The notes under the pieces were generated by a model. It did not search any database and was not told the origin of the DNA. It was given only the letters and a program-made list of their open reading frames with translations. A stretch of 64,000 nt of DNA, taken from contig JALUTQ010000004.1 of NCBI GenBank assembly GCA_032718865.1, forward strand, positions 1,178,001 through 1,242,000. Direction: 5' to 3'. The DNA comes from Tilletia caries. Lineage: Eukaryota > Basidiomycota > Exobasidiomycetes > Tilletiales > Tilletiaceae. The position numbers and the translations under genes were made by a program. How positions within the stretch are numbered: the first letter of the stretch is position 1; every line of letters starts with the position of its first letter. Below are positions 10,352 through 20,587 of this stretch, piece by piece.

Positions 10352-12325
10352 ATGTCTTCTTCCGCCTCTGCTCGCACTGATGGCGTACCTGCTCGCGCGG
10401 AATCTTCGGTTCCGCGCGGAATGCCTCCTTTTGTGGTGAGTAGTGTACGGCAGACGGCTAGCATGACTCTGATGCGGTTATGTTGGTAGACTTACCTGTG
10501 TTTGGTTTGTTTCACAGCAAACAATCAATACAAACATCAATGCTCCTTTTTTTGACGGGGCTGCCCCGGCGCCTGCACTTCCTGTGCCCCCAGCGGAGAC
10601 CAGTAGGGTGCTTGCCCCAGACTTCAGCTCCGCTAATGCACTGAGCTAGCCAGTTGCAGCAGCTACCTCGCGGTCGGTTGCACCTACGTCGTCTCCCGCG
10701 TCGACTGCTGCACCGGCGGCTCAGAAGAAGAAAGGTCGGTCAGTCGGTGTAATACATAATTGCGCATTGCTTTGGGTCAGTGATATTGACGCGGTCGTTT
10801 GTATTGCGTGTACTATAGCATCGGCTAAAAATAAGGCTGTTCAGCCTGGCTCTACCCGTCCCAATCAAGTCTCTCCAGCCAAGGCCAAGGTGGTTCGCTG
10901 GGACAACGACCGCGGTGCGGCCGGAACGCCTACCTCGATTGAGGTTCTGGTTCTTTGGCTGTCTGACGCCGATAACTACGCACGCTGGAAAGGAGCTGGA
11001 GGGTGGAAGAACAAGAGGTGCGCTGATGAGATCGCGGCCAAGATAGTGGCCGCAGGGTGCACAGGAGTTCGCTCACAGAGTGCGGTTGTAGAGAAGATAT
11101 TGATTACACACATGTTTGTTATTGACATGAAGCTAGCCGCTGAAGTTTCTACACTTCTGCATGAACCACTCTAATCCTTTTTGTAGATTCGGGAATGGCA
11201 CTCGCAGTTTGCTGCGGCTGAGGCGTGGCTCAATGGGACTGGTCAGGGTCAGCTGGATGCTGCCGCTAAACTCGGCGAGGTGCAATACCGAGTGGTGGAG
11301 CAGGGTATTATGGGTGAGTAGTGAGTGGGTGTTGTGCTACTGTTGAACAGTGTGCACTACAGCCTACGGTATAAAGCCTGAACGCCTGAACGCTAAGGAC
11401 AGAGGAGTTTTAAATTTGTGGCCATTGTTTCTGATTGGTACTTTGTTCCTGATTAAAGCTTATGTGTACAAGAAGTGCCCCTTCTACGACGAGCTGTCCC
11501 CGGTCCTTAAGGACCGAGCCTCTGTCAATCCGACCTTCTCTCACAGCACCGGGGACGGTGATGACCCCGCTGTTGCTGCTTTGCAACAGCGAGCTTCAGC
11601 GCCTGCAGGAGAAGATGGAGCTAGTTCTCCTGAGGAATTCTATCCTGGATGGGATGACACTCATACTCAGTCGCAGACGCAGGGTGCCCGAGAGGATGCC
11701 AACGCACCAGCAGAAAACAATAATGGTCAGACAGCTACTTCCGGTACAGCTGACCGGCCTAGTGCTTCCGCTGCCCGCAGTGCTTCCGCTGCCCCCGGTG
11801 CTTCTGCTGCCCCCGCAGCTTCTGTTGGAGGCGCGCCTACTACCCCGGTAGCCGGGCCTGCCCGCCCGAAGCTTAAGGCTGCCACGCCGGCATTGGAAAA
11901 GGCTAAGAAAGAAGCGGCTCAATCAAAAGGTAAATGGTATTTGATACAGACCATGAGCGTACACAAGCATCATATGGAAGGCTAAACCCAAATGCACGTT
12001 TATTGTTTGGTTTCCTCACAGGCAAAAAACGGATGTCCGAAATCGAGAAAGGAATCAACGCTCGCGGCGAGAAGCGCCTGAAGCTGGATTCTAAATGAAG
12101 GAGGTCGAAATCCGCAACCTTGCTTTCGATCGCATTTCGACACGCGCTCAGCATCTAGAAGCTGACGGACTGTCTTCTACCCGCGCCTTCAAGAAAGCTT
12201 CTGAGGAGTACAAGATCCATATGAAGTCCTTCAAACTGGAGCTGGACTGGAATGACGAGGACGCAGAAGCAGACGGCTCTGCCTCTGACAGTGACTTCTC
12301 GAGCGACAGTGACGACGATGCTTAA
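10352..12325 (+). pseudogene. Harbinger-2 ORF2, Myb/SANT-like DNA-binding partner (copy 1)
   Basis: Family knowledge: Harbinger elements pair the transposase with a Myb-like protein that binds the element ends and imports the transposase. Exon 1 is 10352-10435; GTGAGT...ACAG leads to exon 2 at 10518. The Myb-like block lies at about 10890-11100 (EVLVLWLSDADNYARWKG, KNKRCADEIAAKI), continuing at 11188 (TGQGQLDAA) and, after an intron ending near 11458, with KKCPFYDELSPVLKDRASV. A Ser/Ala/Gly-rich repeat (about 11750-11850) and a coiled acidic C terminus follow. Two lesions: TAG in exon 2 near 10648, and one A missing near 12094 that makes AAATGA where copy 2 reads AAAATGAAG. Probably inactive. 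Confidence 0.7.
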
Positions 12326-12569
12326 ATCTCAGAGGGTCCACCGCACCGGGTATACATTCTCTGTTCAGCACACCCAATAAAGAGCCTGATCCTGCATCCA
12401 AATACAAAACACGTTCTATGCCACCCTCACATCTTATACAATTGAGTATTGTCTACCTAAGTGATCACCAGTGACCAGACTCCACTTGACTTGTCGGTCG
12501 CTGACTGCAGATGTATGCAGCTCGCTAGCATCAGGGCTTTAAAGGTAAAGATAATCGATTTCCACGCCT

Positions 12570-14131
12570 TCATAGATCGCGCCACATGTCAATGAAAGCA
12601 TGCAGCTTTGCCCGGAGTGCATTTCCCAGCTCCACATCGCTCTCGTTGACTTCCTCCTCCGCCCCCGCCTGTATCTCCCCCTCTTCCTCCAGCTCGTCAA
12701 CCCTGAGAGTTGCTTCGTCGCGTAGATTCTGAAAGTCTCGTCCAAATAGCCTGCGTGCCTCTGCTCGCTCGACTGACGTAAAAACGTTCTCTATGTCATC
12801 CGAGCGTTTCTCCATGAGAACGTTGTGCAGCATCACACAAACTCTGTCCTCTGATGCTGACCCAGACGTAAGCTAGTGCCTCCAGCCCCGCATTCTTGAT
12901 CGACAAGCGTGTTCCTCGCAAGCTCTGCCATCGCAGCTTGAGCATTCCGAAGCTGTGCTCTACTGCCACACGGTGAGGAGAGCAGTGCTGATTGAAAGCG
13001 ACCTTTAGAAGAGCAAAACACAAACAAACCAGATATGAAACAAGTTAGCTCATCATTCTCCCAGACAACCTAAGCTGCTTATTTGTTTCTATTATTACCT
13101 TGTCTGCAGGCAACTGACTCACTCCCCTGACACGTTTGTACAGCGGCACGATATGGGCACCAGGAGTGTATCCCGCATCTGCCAGCACATACTCGTTCTT
13201 CGAAAAGAATGCTTCAGGGTCTCGAGAGAGGCGCGAAGATCGGAACACCCTTTGGTCATGAGCGCTCCCAGAAAGCCCAACGTGTACAAGCCGAAACCGC
13301 TTGCGGTTATCTACCACAGCAAGGACGTTGTAACTGTAAGAGTACTGTTTGTGGCGGTTGAAGTAGTCGGGAGCATCTTTCCGAGCCGGAGCCGTGTAAA
13401 AGTTGATGTGTGTGCCGTCGATGAAGCCGGCACAGCCTGATAGACCCTTCTCGAACCGCATTTCCTCTCGAACCGAAGCTCGTTCCGTCGCAGTCGGCCA
13501 CCAAACAAAGCGCTGCTCATGTTTGATTAATGCGCAGAGAACGCGATCTGTCCAAACTCCAAAGCTGCACCGTACCCTCTACAAAAAGACAGAAAGAATA
13601 CATGAGCAGAGAATGACCAATGCGAGGAACGTCAGCTACAGAATCACTACTTCGGCACCGGCCTGCAAGGAAGCAATCTAGGTTAGAGGTGCTTTACGTA
13701 CCCGAGACTCCAAACTTATGCGCCACTTCTGGAATTGCAGCTCCTGATCCACAGTGTGCCAGACGCCATAGCACCAGTAGCAACTGATGTTCCACAGGGC
13801 TTTGACGTCGCGCATCTGTGAACAAAGTGTCGGGCCTGATAAAGTGACAAAGCTCCTCGAACTCAGCATGGGAGACTCGGAAGAAACGACGAAACTCGAT
13901 ATTTTCCAACGCCAAAAAGTTAGCGCACTTGTCAGCTTGAGCGTGATGCTTGCGTCTCTGTGTAGAAGCGCGGTTCAGGTAACGAGAGCTCTGAACGCCG
14001 TCTAGACCATCATCGACATCGATAAGATCTTGACCTGCAGCCTCATCTCCGTCAGTCTGCACCAGAACGAGAACCCGCTTAAGGCGTTTAAGACTGCGGA
14101 TCAGCTTAGCTCGCTCAGTGTACCGTGGCAT
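12570..14131 (-). pseudogene. Harbinger-2 DDE transposase (copy 1)
   Basis: N-terminal exon from ATG at 14131: basic start, DVDDGLDG acidic patch, FRVSHAEFEELCHFIRP and SPVEHQLLLVLWRLAHCGSGA (DNA-binding region). Middle exon: WTDRVLCALI, GFIDGTHINF (D), GLSGSAHDQRVF (D), YVLADAGYTPGA. Last exon: HRVAVEHSFGMLKLRWQSLRG (E), then VCVMLHNVLMEK in another frame and an acidic tail ending at 12570. About 13 extra bases between YVWVSI and VCVMLHNVL shift the frame, and the first exon junction is also out of phase, so the gene looks broken. Both lesions are shared with copy 2, hence older than the duplication. Confidence 0.75.
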
Positions 14132-14171
14132 GGAGTTTGAGGATGGTGCTCGTTGTACTCTGTGAAGCTAT

Positions 14172-14496
14172 TAAGGATCTTCCCGGAGTAGATCCCCGGA
14201 GCCCGGACTCCGGGGCGGCGCTCCGCTCAGCTCCTTCTGAGATCTGGCCAGCTCCGCGCTCCGCAGAATTCTTGTTGATCAGCTGGCGAGCACTCCGTGC
14301 TCCGTCGAAGTCGCGGTTGCGCGCAAGAATCTACTCCGCGCTCCGTATAATTTTCACAGGTGGACTCCGTGCTCCGCAAAATAGCTCCGCGGACTCCGGG
14401 GTACTCCGGGGTGTCATGAAATGAGTCCAACATGGGCTCAGGAGAAGGTCAAATCTCATCGAAACAGTTCAATCGCAGCTTTAGAAGTCTATATCA
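14172..14496. mobile_element. MITE-A left end (orphan fragment)
   Basis: Starts with TAAGGATCTTCCCGGAGTAG after the 8-bp flank GAAGCTAT (14164-14171). Identical to 39351-39675. The matching right end with the same flank occurs once, at 55429/55430-55437. The interior is GC-rich with repeated CTCCGTACTCC-like motifs. It is cut at CTATATCA (14489-14496) by hAT-B. Confidence 0.8.
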
Positions 14497-15082
14497 TAAG
14501 GATGAGCCCGGAGCGCCCCGGAGTGCTCCGTACTCCGGGGCCTATACTCCGGGGCGCTCCGCCCAGTTTTAGAGGGAGTCCGCGCTCCCGCAAAAATGAG
14601 ACACAGTTTAGAGTTTGCGCTCCGTACTCCGCAAAATTATTTCCAAGTCATGAGACGGCACTCCGTACTCCTGCTAATTTTAACCCTTCACATTTCTGGC
14701 GCTCCGTACTCCAGTAAATTTTTTGGCCCAAGATAATTTGAGCTCCGTACTCCGCACGTGCGGAGCCCGGTTACTCCGCAGGAGTCCGTACTGCTCCGGC
14801 CAAGTAAAATCTGCGTGACTTTCTAGTGACAAGACTTAGTGACAAGACTCCGTATATTGACTAAGACTACTGCAAAAAACCCTCCTCACTTATTGTCAGA
14901 ACTCAGAAACTCCACCTTCAGACGCTAGCGCAACAAAGGGAGGGCGGCTGTCCATGTTACGTTCCACAGACCACACTACTCATCTCCTTACCTTCTTCTT
15001 CTCTTCGACTCATCACGTTCACGTCATTTTCCAGTTGCACTCCTGACAGAATCGGTACGTGTTTTTCACTTCCACCGCTTTC
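14497..15082. mobile_element. hAT-B left end (586-bp orphan fragment)
   Basis: Starts with TAAGGATGAGCCCGGAG. The first 330 bp are dense in CTCCGTACTCC/GGAGTACGGAG subterminal repeats. The remainder (14830-15082) looks like a promoter and 5' leader (pyrimidine-rich, ending with GTACGTG). Same as 39676-40260. Its junction with host gene sequence is at 15082. Confidence 0.75.
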
Positions 15083-15097
15083 GTTCGTCCCCCACAG

Positions 15098-17589
15098 CCG
15101 CACGGGATCGCACAGGGAGCAGCACGTACAGCGCAGCAGAAGGATCCGGTGAGCTCCTCCACCTCCCTGCGCCTCCCTCCACCGAGGCAGGCGCGAGCTC
15201 GTCCCCACCGCCCAAGAACAACAACAAAAATCGACGGCGGCGGAAAGCTCGGACGGGCGCCACCACTCCAGCTGGTTCTGCAGAGCACGGAGTTGTTGAA
15301 GATGGGACCGGGTCACGAGTCACGTCTTCTTCTGAAGACTCGGACGATCAGGATGGGCGCTCGTCGAAGCGGTCTAATAATTCGGGTAGCGCGGCCATTC
15401 GAAGACGGACAGCTAGGAAGAATGGCAGAGCTGCTGCGGCAGGAGGAGCAGGAGGTCAGGCAGGAGCTAGCGCCACCCCTTCTGGTCAAGGCTCTCGACT
15501 TCAGCTCCGCGGCGATGGCATCACGGTCCTTCGTCCGACGACATCATCATCGTCCTCAGCAGCGGCAAACAACAACAAGCAACCTGCATCGGAGGAGAGC
15601 ACCGAAGAAGGAAAGTTGGCCCGCAGACCACCCTCAGCGTCGACAAGGCTCATCAGTGCCATCCTGCGCAAACTATTCACGCTCGAACCGGATGTGTTGG
15701 ATGCGTTCCTGTTAGGAAGCGAGACGCATGTCCTTGGACATTCCAACGCCGCTCCTCAGCAGCAATCATAACAACAGCAGCTTGAAGGAACCGTACTACA
15801 GCACCAGAATGTGCGGACGTCAGGCAGGGACAGTAATGCAAGCGGCGGCGCTCGAAGTGTTTCCAACTCGTCCACCACGGCATCCTCCCGCCCGCGTCGG
15901 ACGGTCCGGTTCGCCGAGCTCGGGGGCGGCGCGTCGGGGGAGGCGGAGAATGTGAGGCCGTATGAGTACGAGTATCGGACGTTTGCGGCGGCGTATCAGC
16001 AGCAGCAGCGGAAATCCTCCTCTCGCTCACGATCTTCGGAGGGCAAGACTGGGTTGGGCTCGGCGTCGGAGACGGTTAGTTCGAACCCTATTCTGGCGAT
16101 TGCTCGTGCGGCGGAGCGGGCTGAGGCTGGGGAGAATGAGGATGAGGAGGATGGGGATGGGGATGAGGCAGATGAGGTGGGGCTGGTCAAGATTGATCCG
16201 GAGGGGAAGCTTGCGACTCGAAGGCCGCGAACGACTAAGACGGGAAATGCAGACGGGAGCAGCGGCGGTGCCTTTGAGCATCCGTATAAGCAAACGCGAC
16301 GCTCCTCCTCTGCCGGCGAGCACGACGAGAACGACGAAGCTAATACCTCCTCCGCCTCCTTCCAACCCGTCCGACGGAACGCCTCAAGTACCAGCTTGAC
16401 GAGCAGCACGCGCCCACGGACGACGTACTCCGACTCGTCCTCAGCCATCGTCGGTGGCGGTGCCGGAGGAGGTGCGACGATGATGGAGCCCACCGCATGG
16501 GAGGCGATCCGGGCCTTATTCGACGAGCGACTTGCGCGTCAGGCCTACTCGTTCCATGAGGGCATTGGGCTCCCGCTTTCTTTACGTCTGTTGAGGTGGG
16601 TCCTTGGACGGAGTGGGGTCTGGGATGGCGGTGCTGGTGGCGCGAACAAGGGCAGGAGGGGGACGCGGGCGGCTGTTGTTGCTGGGATTGGATGGGATGG
16701 GATTGAGGAGATGCTGGATGGGGATGAGGAGGAGGATGAGGAGGAAGGTCAGACTGAGGATGGTCTGTTCAGTAGTGAAGTTGGTGATTTTGCGAGGTTG
16801 GTGGGTGGGGAGGCTGCCTTATTCGGAGGGGACGTGGCTGCTGCTGCTACTGAGACAGGCGGCGGGCCGTCGTCCGTCGGAGAGAGCGAAGCCGTGAAGA
16901 GGGAGAGGGAACGGAGGGAATGGGAACGGGCGTGGGCAAGAGGCGTTGCGCTCGCTTCGGCTGCCGCTCATGCGTCTGCGTCGACGGAACCTTCGGAAGT
17001 CGGGGAGGATGCCAGACATGGCTCGCTCTCTCCTCCGTTGGGATACCACGCCCGGTCGTACTCGGCGTACGACCTCAGCCACTACCCACCCCAGGATGGC
17101 TACTATAACCCGGCGGCTGTCAACGTCGGTGTTGGTGGTGACGGTGCGGAATATCTGAACCCGCCTCACGTCGCTGGTCGATCGTCGTGGGTCGGCGGCG
17201 GGAATCGAGCCTTGGCTCACTTCCATCATCAGCAGCAGCAGCAGCAGGGCGGCGGGACGTACCCTTCCCACTTCGCGTCATATGGTGACTTACCCGCCAT
17301 CGCTGCCTCGATCGAGTCGAGCTTTGGGGGACCTTCCTTTCATGAGGCGCGACAACATCACTCACCAACCTCGTCGGCGGTGTCGTCGTCGTTGCCGTCG
17401 CCCTCTGCGCTCGAGCTGGGTCTGGGGACGGCGGGGTTGGGAGGGGCTGTTCAGTTTAGACCTACGGTTGGGGGTCCGACTGTAGCGGCGGCTCGAGGAG
17501 GACTGGGCTTGCTGGAGTCGGATGATGGAGGGGATGCGGATGAGGAAGGGTCGACGGGACGTCGGTACTCTCGCCGAGTTGTCGGGTGA
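15098..17589 (+). CDS. Low-complexity Ser/Gln/Asp-rich protein, function unknown, internal TAA
   Basis: One frame is open from before 15098 to TAA at 15769-15771, then continues in the same frame to TGA at 17587-17589, about 830 codons in all. The 5' start lies in or before hAT-B sequence: a candidate donor GTACGT at 15055 and acceptor CCCACAG ending at 15097 would form a 43-nt intron across the repeat junction. Features: Asn/Ser runs, an acidic stretch (DEEEDEEEGQTEDG), His-Gln run near 17225, and a more conserved-looking block AWEAIRALFDERLARQAYSFHEGIGLPLSLRLL near 16500. The TAA could be a nonsense mutation, or removed by a 48-nt intron with a weak donor (15730-15777). I do not recognise the family. 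Confidence 0.55.
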
Positions 17590-17690
17590 TGTTCCGGATT
17601 CGCGTGTCCAGGAGGCGGGCGTCTCTCCCCTTCGCTCTCACGTCCCGTCACGCGCGCTGTTGTTGTGTTTTTATGTTCTGTATACCAATC

Positions 17691-17737
17691 TCTCTCTCTC
17701 TCTCTCTCTCTTCGTTCTCGTTCTCGTTCTCTCTTTT
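17691..17737. repeat. TC microsatellite and TTCTCG repeat
   Basis: About eleven TC units at 17691-17712, followed by TTCTCGTTCTCGTTCTC. Lies just 3' of the preceding gene; probably untranslated region or intergenic. Confidence 0.8.
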
Positions 17738-18435
17738 CTGCCTTGTTGTCTCTTCGTTGTGCTATCAAACTGTAGACCATACCACCCCTCTCTCTCCCCC
17801 TGTTTTCGAAATCGCAGTCAGGCGTCTCGCCAGCACAGGGAATGGTGTGTTGGGCTCCTGCTGGAGTCCGAGGGGAACGAAAGGAAGAGGACAAGAGGCG
17901 GAGGCGAGGTCAGCGATCTTTTCACAGCTGCCGCTCTTCACCGATGACCTCGTCCCTGTCATTCACCTCATCTCCTGCAAAAACGGGAACGACTGCGGCG
18001 GCGCTGGCAAGAGCGTTCTAGTACACCGCCAACCTTCCTCGGCGATCCCTGAATAGCAGGGAGGTTTGGCTGTCTGTGGATCGTCCGGAGGACAGATCCG
18101 CGGATCATCCGGAGGGGACGATTTGATTCCCAATCGTCCACAGATCGTTTTTCTAAAGTGGGACCTAAAAACAATCCACACGGGCTGTTTTCAAACAGAC
18201 ACTCGTGAAAACGATCTCTACTATCTCTAAAATCCAACGGGTTACCTCATTTCGGATGGGATCGGACCGGGTGAACCCGACAGGGAGGCAAGCGGCGCTT
18301 TTTAAGGTTTCGGCTCCGTCAATCGACCCCGTCATCTGTTGCCACAGCCAATGCTTGCTCTTCTTCTTCCTCTGTACTGCATCGCTGTATAACAACAGCA
18401 GTCCGGGAGAGAGGGTGTACATTAGAACTGTTCTG
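17738..18435. other. Intergenic, no gene seen
   Basis: Includes a GGATCGTCCGGAGGACAGATCCGCGGATC-like palindromic patch at 18075-18150. Related GGACGATCC motifs occur near 28790-28910. No reliable reading frame. Confidence 0.4.
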
Positions 18436-18513
18436 TGGCTTAGTGGGGTTGGACGCTTCCTTGCTTTTCTGCGGACAGGCAAATGTCCGGGGTTCAAACC
18501 CCGGTGCAATCAA
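18436..18513 (+). tRNA. tRNA-like pol III sequence, pseudogene or SINE head
   Basis: A box TGGCTTAGTGG (18436-18446) and B box GGTTCAAACCC (18491-18501) match consensus, and the T stem pairs perfectly (CCGGG/CCCGG). No sequence upstream pairs with the 3' acceptor strand TGCAATC and no convincing anticodon arm forms, so I do not assign an amino acid. Confidence 0.3.
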
Positions 18514-20587
18514 AAATGATTGTGAAAAATGGCATTGCATGGGAATTGGTGACTTAACCATAGGTGGTCACCATGAACCATGAGGGTTGGGGAGAATTGG
18601 GGGAGCCCTTTGGGCGTTCTTTTATTGCCCGAAGGGCTCACTTCCAATTCGCGGGCGAATTTTTGAACCAATACTCGATGGGGAGCAAACGTTATTGTTA
18701 TCTCAAATCCATATGTTGCTCCTGCTTTGTGCGGCTGCTCTGCAGTCTGCTGTGACAGTGGTGGTCCGTGCGGCTAAATCGGGGTGACAAATTTTGAAAG
18801 GCTCCGGAGTGTTCACCTCGACCTCTCACCACTGACTTACCACCATCGCGTCCACCACCACTGACCACTGCACTTCTTCACCCTGTTCATTCCCCACCAC
18901 TTCTTCAGCCGACACCACTCCTCATCTCTCCAACATTCTCTTGATCTCTCTATATCTCGCCCTCTGTCACCACGATCTCTTCCTCTCTCCTACTACCGTA
19001 TCGCAGGCGCCAGGCAACCAGCTTTCAAGCAGGGTGAGTACTTGCTAACGTCTCTTGCTGTCGCACGCAGCTTTACTTCAGAGCTCCACTGACCGTCAAC
19101 CCATGCATTGCCAGGCTCTTCAATCTCGATATCACCTCGCTTGAGAACTCTTGCCCCTCCGATCCGGCAGCGCGTCTCCGGCCCACCCACATCCAATGGC
19201 TCCAGTACAGCTTCGGTTGCAACTACGGCAAGGATGTACCGGAACCTCTTTCTCGAAGCAGAAAGCTCAGCACTCCCGCGCCCCTGCACACGATCGAAGC
19301 CCCAGCCATGTGTGACCACGACCACTCAGTCCCTCTGATTGCGGAACTGAACGGAGACACCAGCTAAACACACATCGCCGTCGAGACTCGCACTGCACAC
19401 GTCCCAGAGGGAAGACCTGCCGAGCGTGTCACACAGCGCATGCGCTACTCCGACTTCCTCTCCAACGTATCCAAGTTCAACATGATCGAGCGCACCCTCC
19501 GTGTGAGTACGTCGCTTGCACCGAGATACCAGCACCCAACTGACACAGGTCTCTCTACTCCTTTCCTTGCATTGCAGCGCCTGTAACGATGACGAGTGGC
19601 ACGGATCTCTGTGTCGGGTGCCGGCAAACTCCTCGGCGAGCAGGCTGCTGTTGAACTCGACGATAACCGATGTCCCTCTCCCGCAGCCCATACACCAGTT
19701 CACATCAACACCAGCATGGACGCATCCGCACACAGAACAAGCTGCCCACTGCTCCAACCTCATACTCAAGCGTCAAGGTATCCAGCACAGAGTGAGTCTC
19801 TCCCATGCAGAGAAGCACTTCTTCTAGCATGTTGATCTTGGCTTTCATTCTCGAGCATCCGTCCGTTACGACCGCACACGCAGACACCGTGAAGGACGGT
19901 CAGTGTCGCACATCCAAGCAGGCAGGAACGCATCAGACTACCTCCTGCGCGTGCCCCAGTGTCGTTCGACCAGCAGACACATGCCAGTGAACACGGCCCC
20001 GCCTCCTTCGATTTCGAACCGCAACTGAATGCTGATGAGTCTCCAGTCTCCGGTGTCCGCGATCCCCATCCATCATCCCGCCCTCATCACCCACACCGGC
20101 CTGCCGACTAACATCCGACCTCTTCAGCTCGAGAGCAATCACAATTCACGCCACGCTCAGTCGTCGATATCAATTCGGCAAGAAGCCTACTGCTTTTGCA
20201 CCCAACGCCATCAAGATCCACCAATGACCGGATCCCTGCGACAACGGACCCCCCCCCCCTCCCCCTCTCCAATCCAACTACTTGCCTCATTTCGGTACTC
20301 CCATGAAACCCGCTGGGCTTTAGAGATTGTATAACATGATACATGCAGCCCGCCTTCGCGCTGAGTTGGACACGGCAGGCAGGTACGTGGGTCGTGGAGC
20401 CCTGAACTTGGTGTCAGTAACCTTGGTGTCAGTAACTCAATATTCTATCGGGCTTATCTGCATCAGTGCGTATATATCTTGCCGTGTCCGGTATCCCTAT
20501 ACTTCAGCAGTTCAGCTTCCAGCCTTGCTCATTCCGTGCATGCTGAATTTCCTCTCGCTTTGCACCGGTAACCAACACAGATCAACA
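18514..20587. other. Gene-poor relic DNA before the Helitron gene
   Basis: Several splice-like GTGAGTAC...GCAG pairs (for example 19034-19070, 19503-19577) and partly open frames, as in an eroded intron-rich gene; a piece at about 19065-19365 reads well on the plus strand but matches nothing I know. A C-run lies at 20250. The Helitron 5' end should lie in the last few hundred bases but carries no mark I can identify. Confidence 0.4.

Larger units (their letters stand above)
10054..15082. mobile_element. Harbinger-2 copy 1: left end, ORF2 and transposase; right end missing
   Basis: The left terminus GGGGTATTCAGCTCAACCCT begins at 10056 next to TAA (10051-10053). The inverted counterpart of this end is found only at 55636-55655, beside copy 2. 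The element carries the standard two-gene set: Myb-like ORF2 (plus) and DDE transposase (minus). At 14172 it is interrupted by the left end of MITE-A, itself interrupted at 14497 by the left end of hAT-B. That fragment stops at 15082, where host gene sequence begins. 11400-15082 is duplicated at 36543-40260. Confidence 0.75.
11400..15082. repeat. 3.7-kb direct repeat, copy 1
   Basis: Near-identical to 36543-40260 in the same orientation. The left breakpoint is inside the ORF2 intron and the right breakpoint inside hAT-B, so neither is a transposon end. Differences include 36 bp fewer in the Ser/Ala repeat, one A fewer near 12094 and one C fewer near 12685. Confidence 0.9.

Noticed and set aside
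15059..15715. 218-codon plus frame at the hAT-B/host junction
   Set aside because: Out of frame with the Ser/Gln-rich protein that continues for hundreds of codons on the same strand; biased composition explains its openness.
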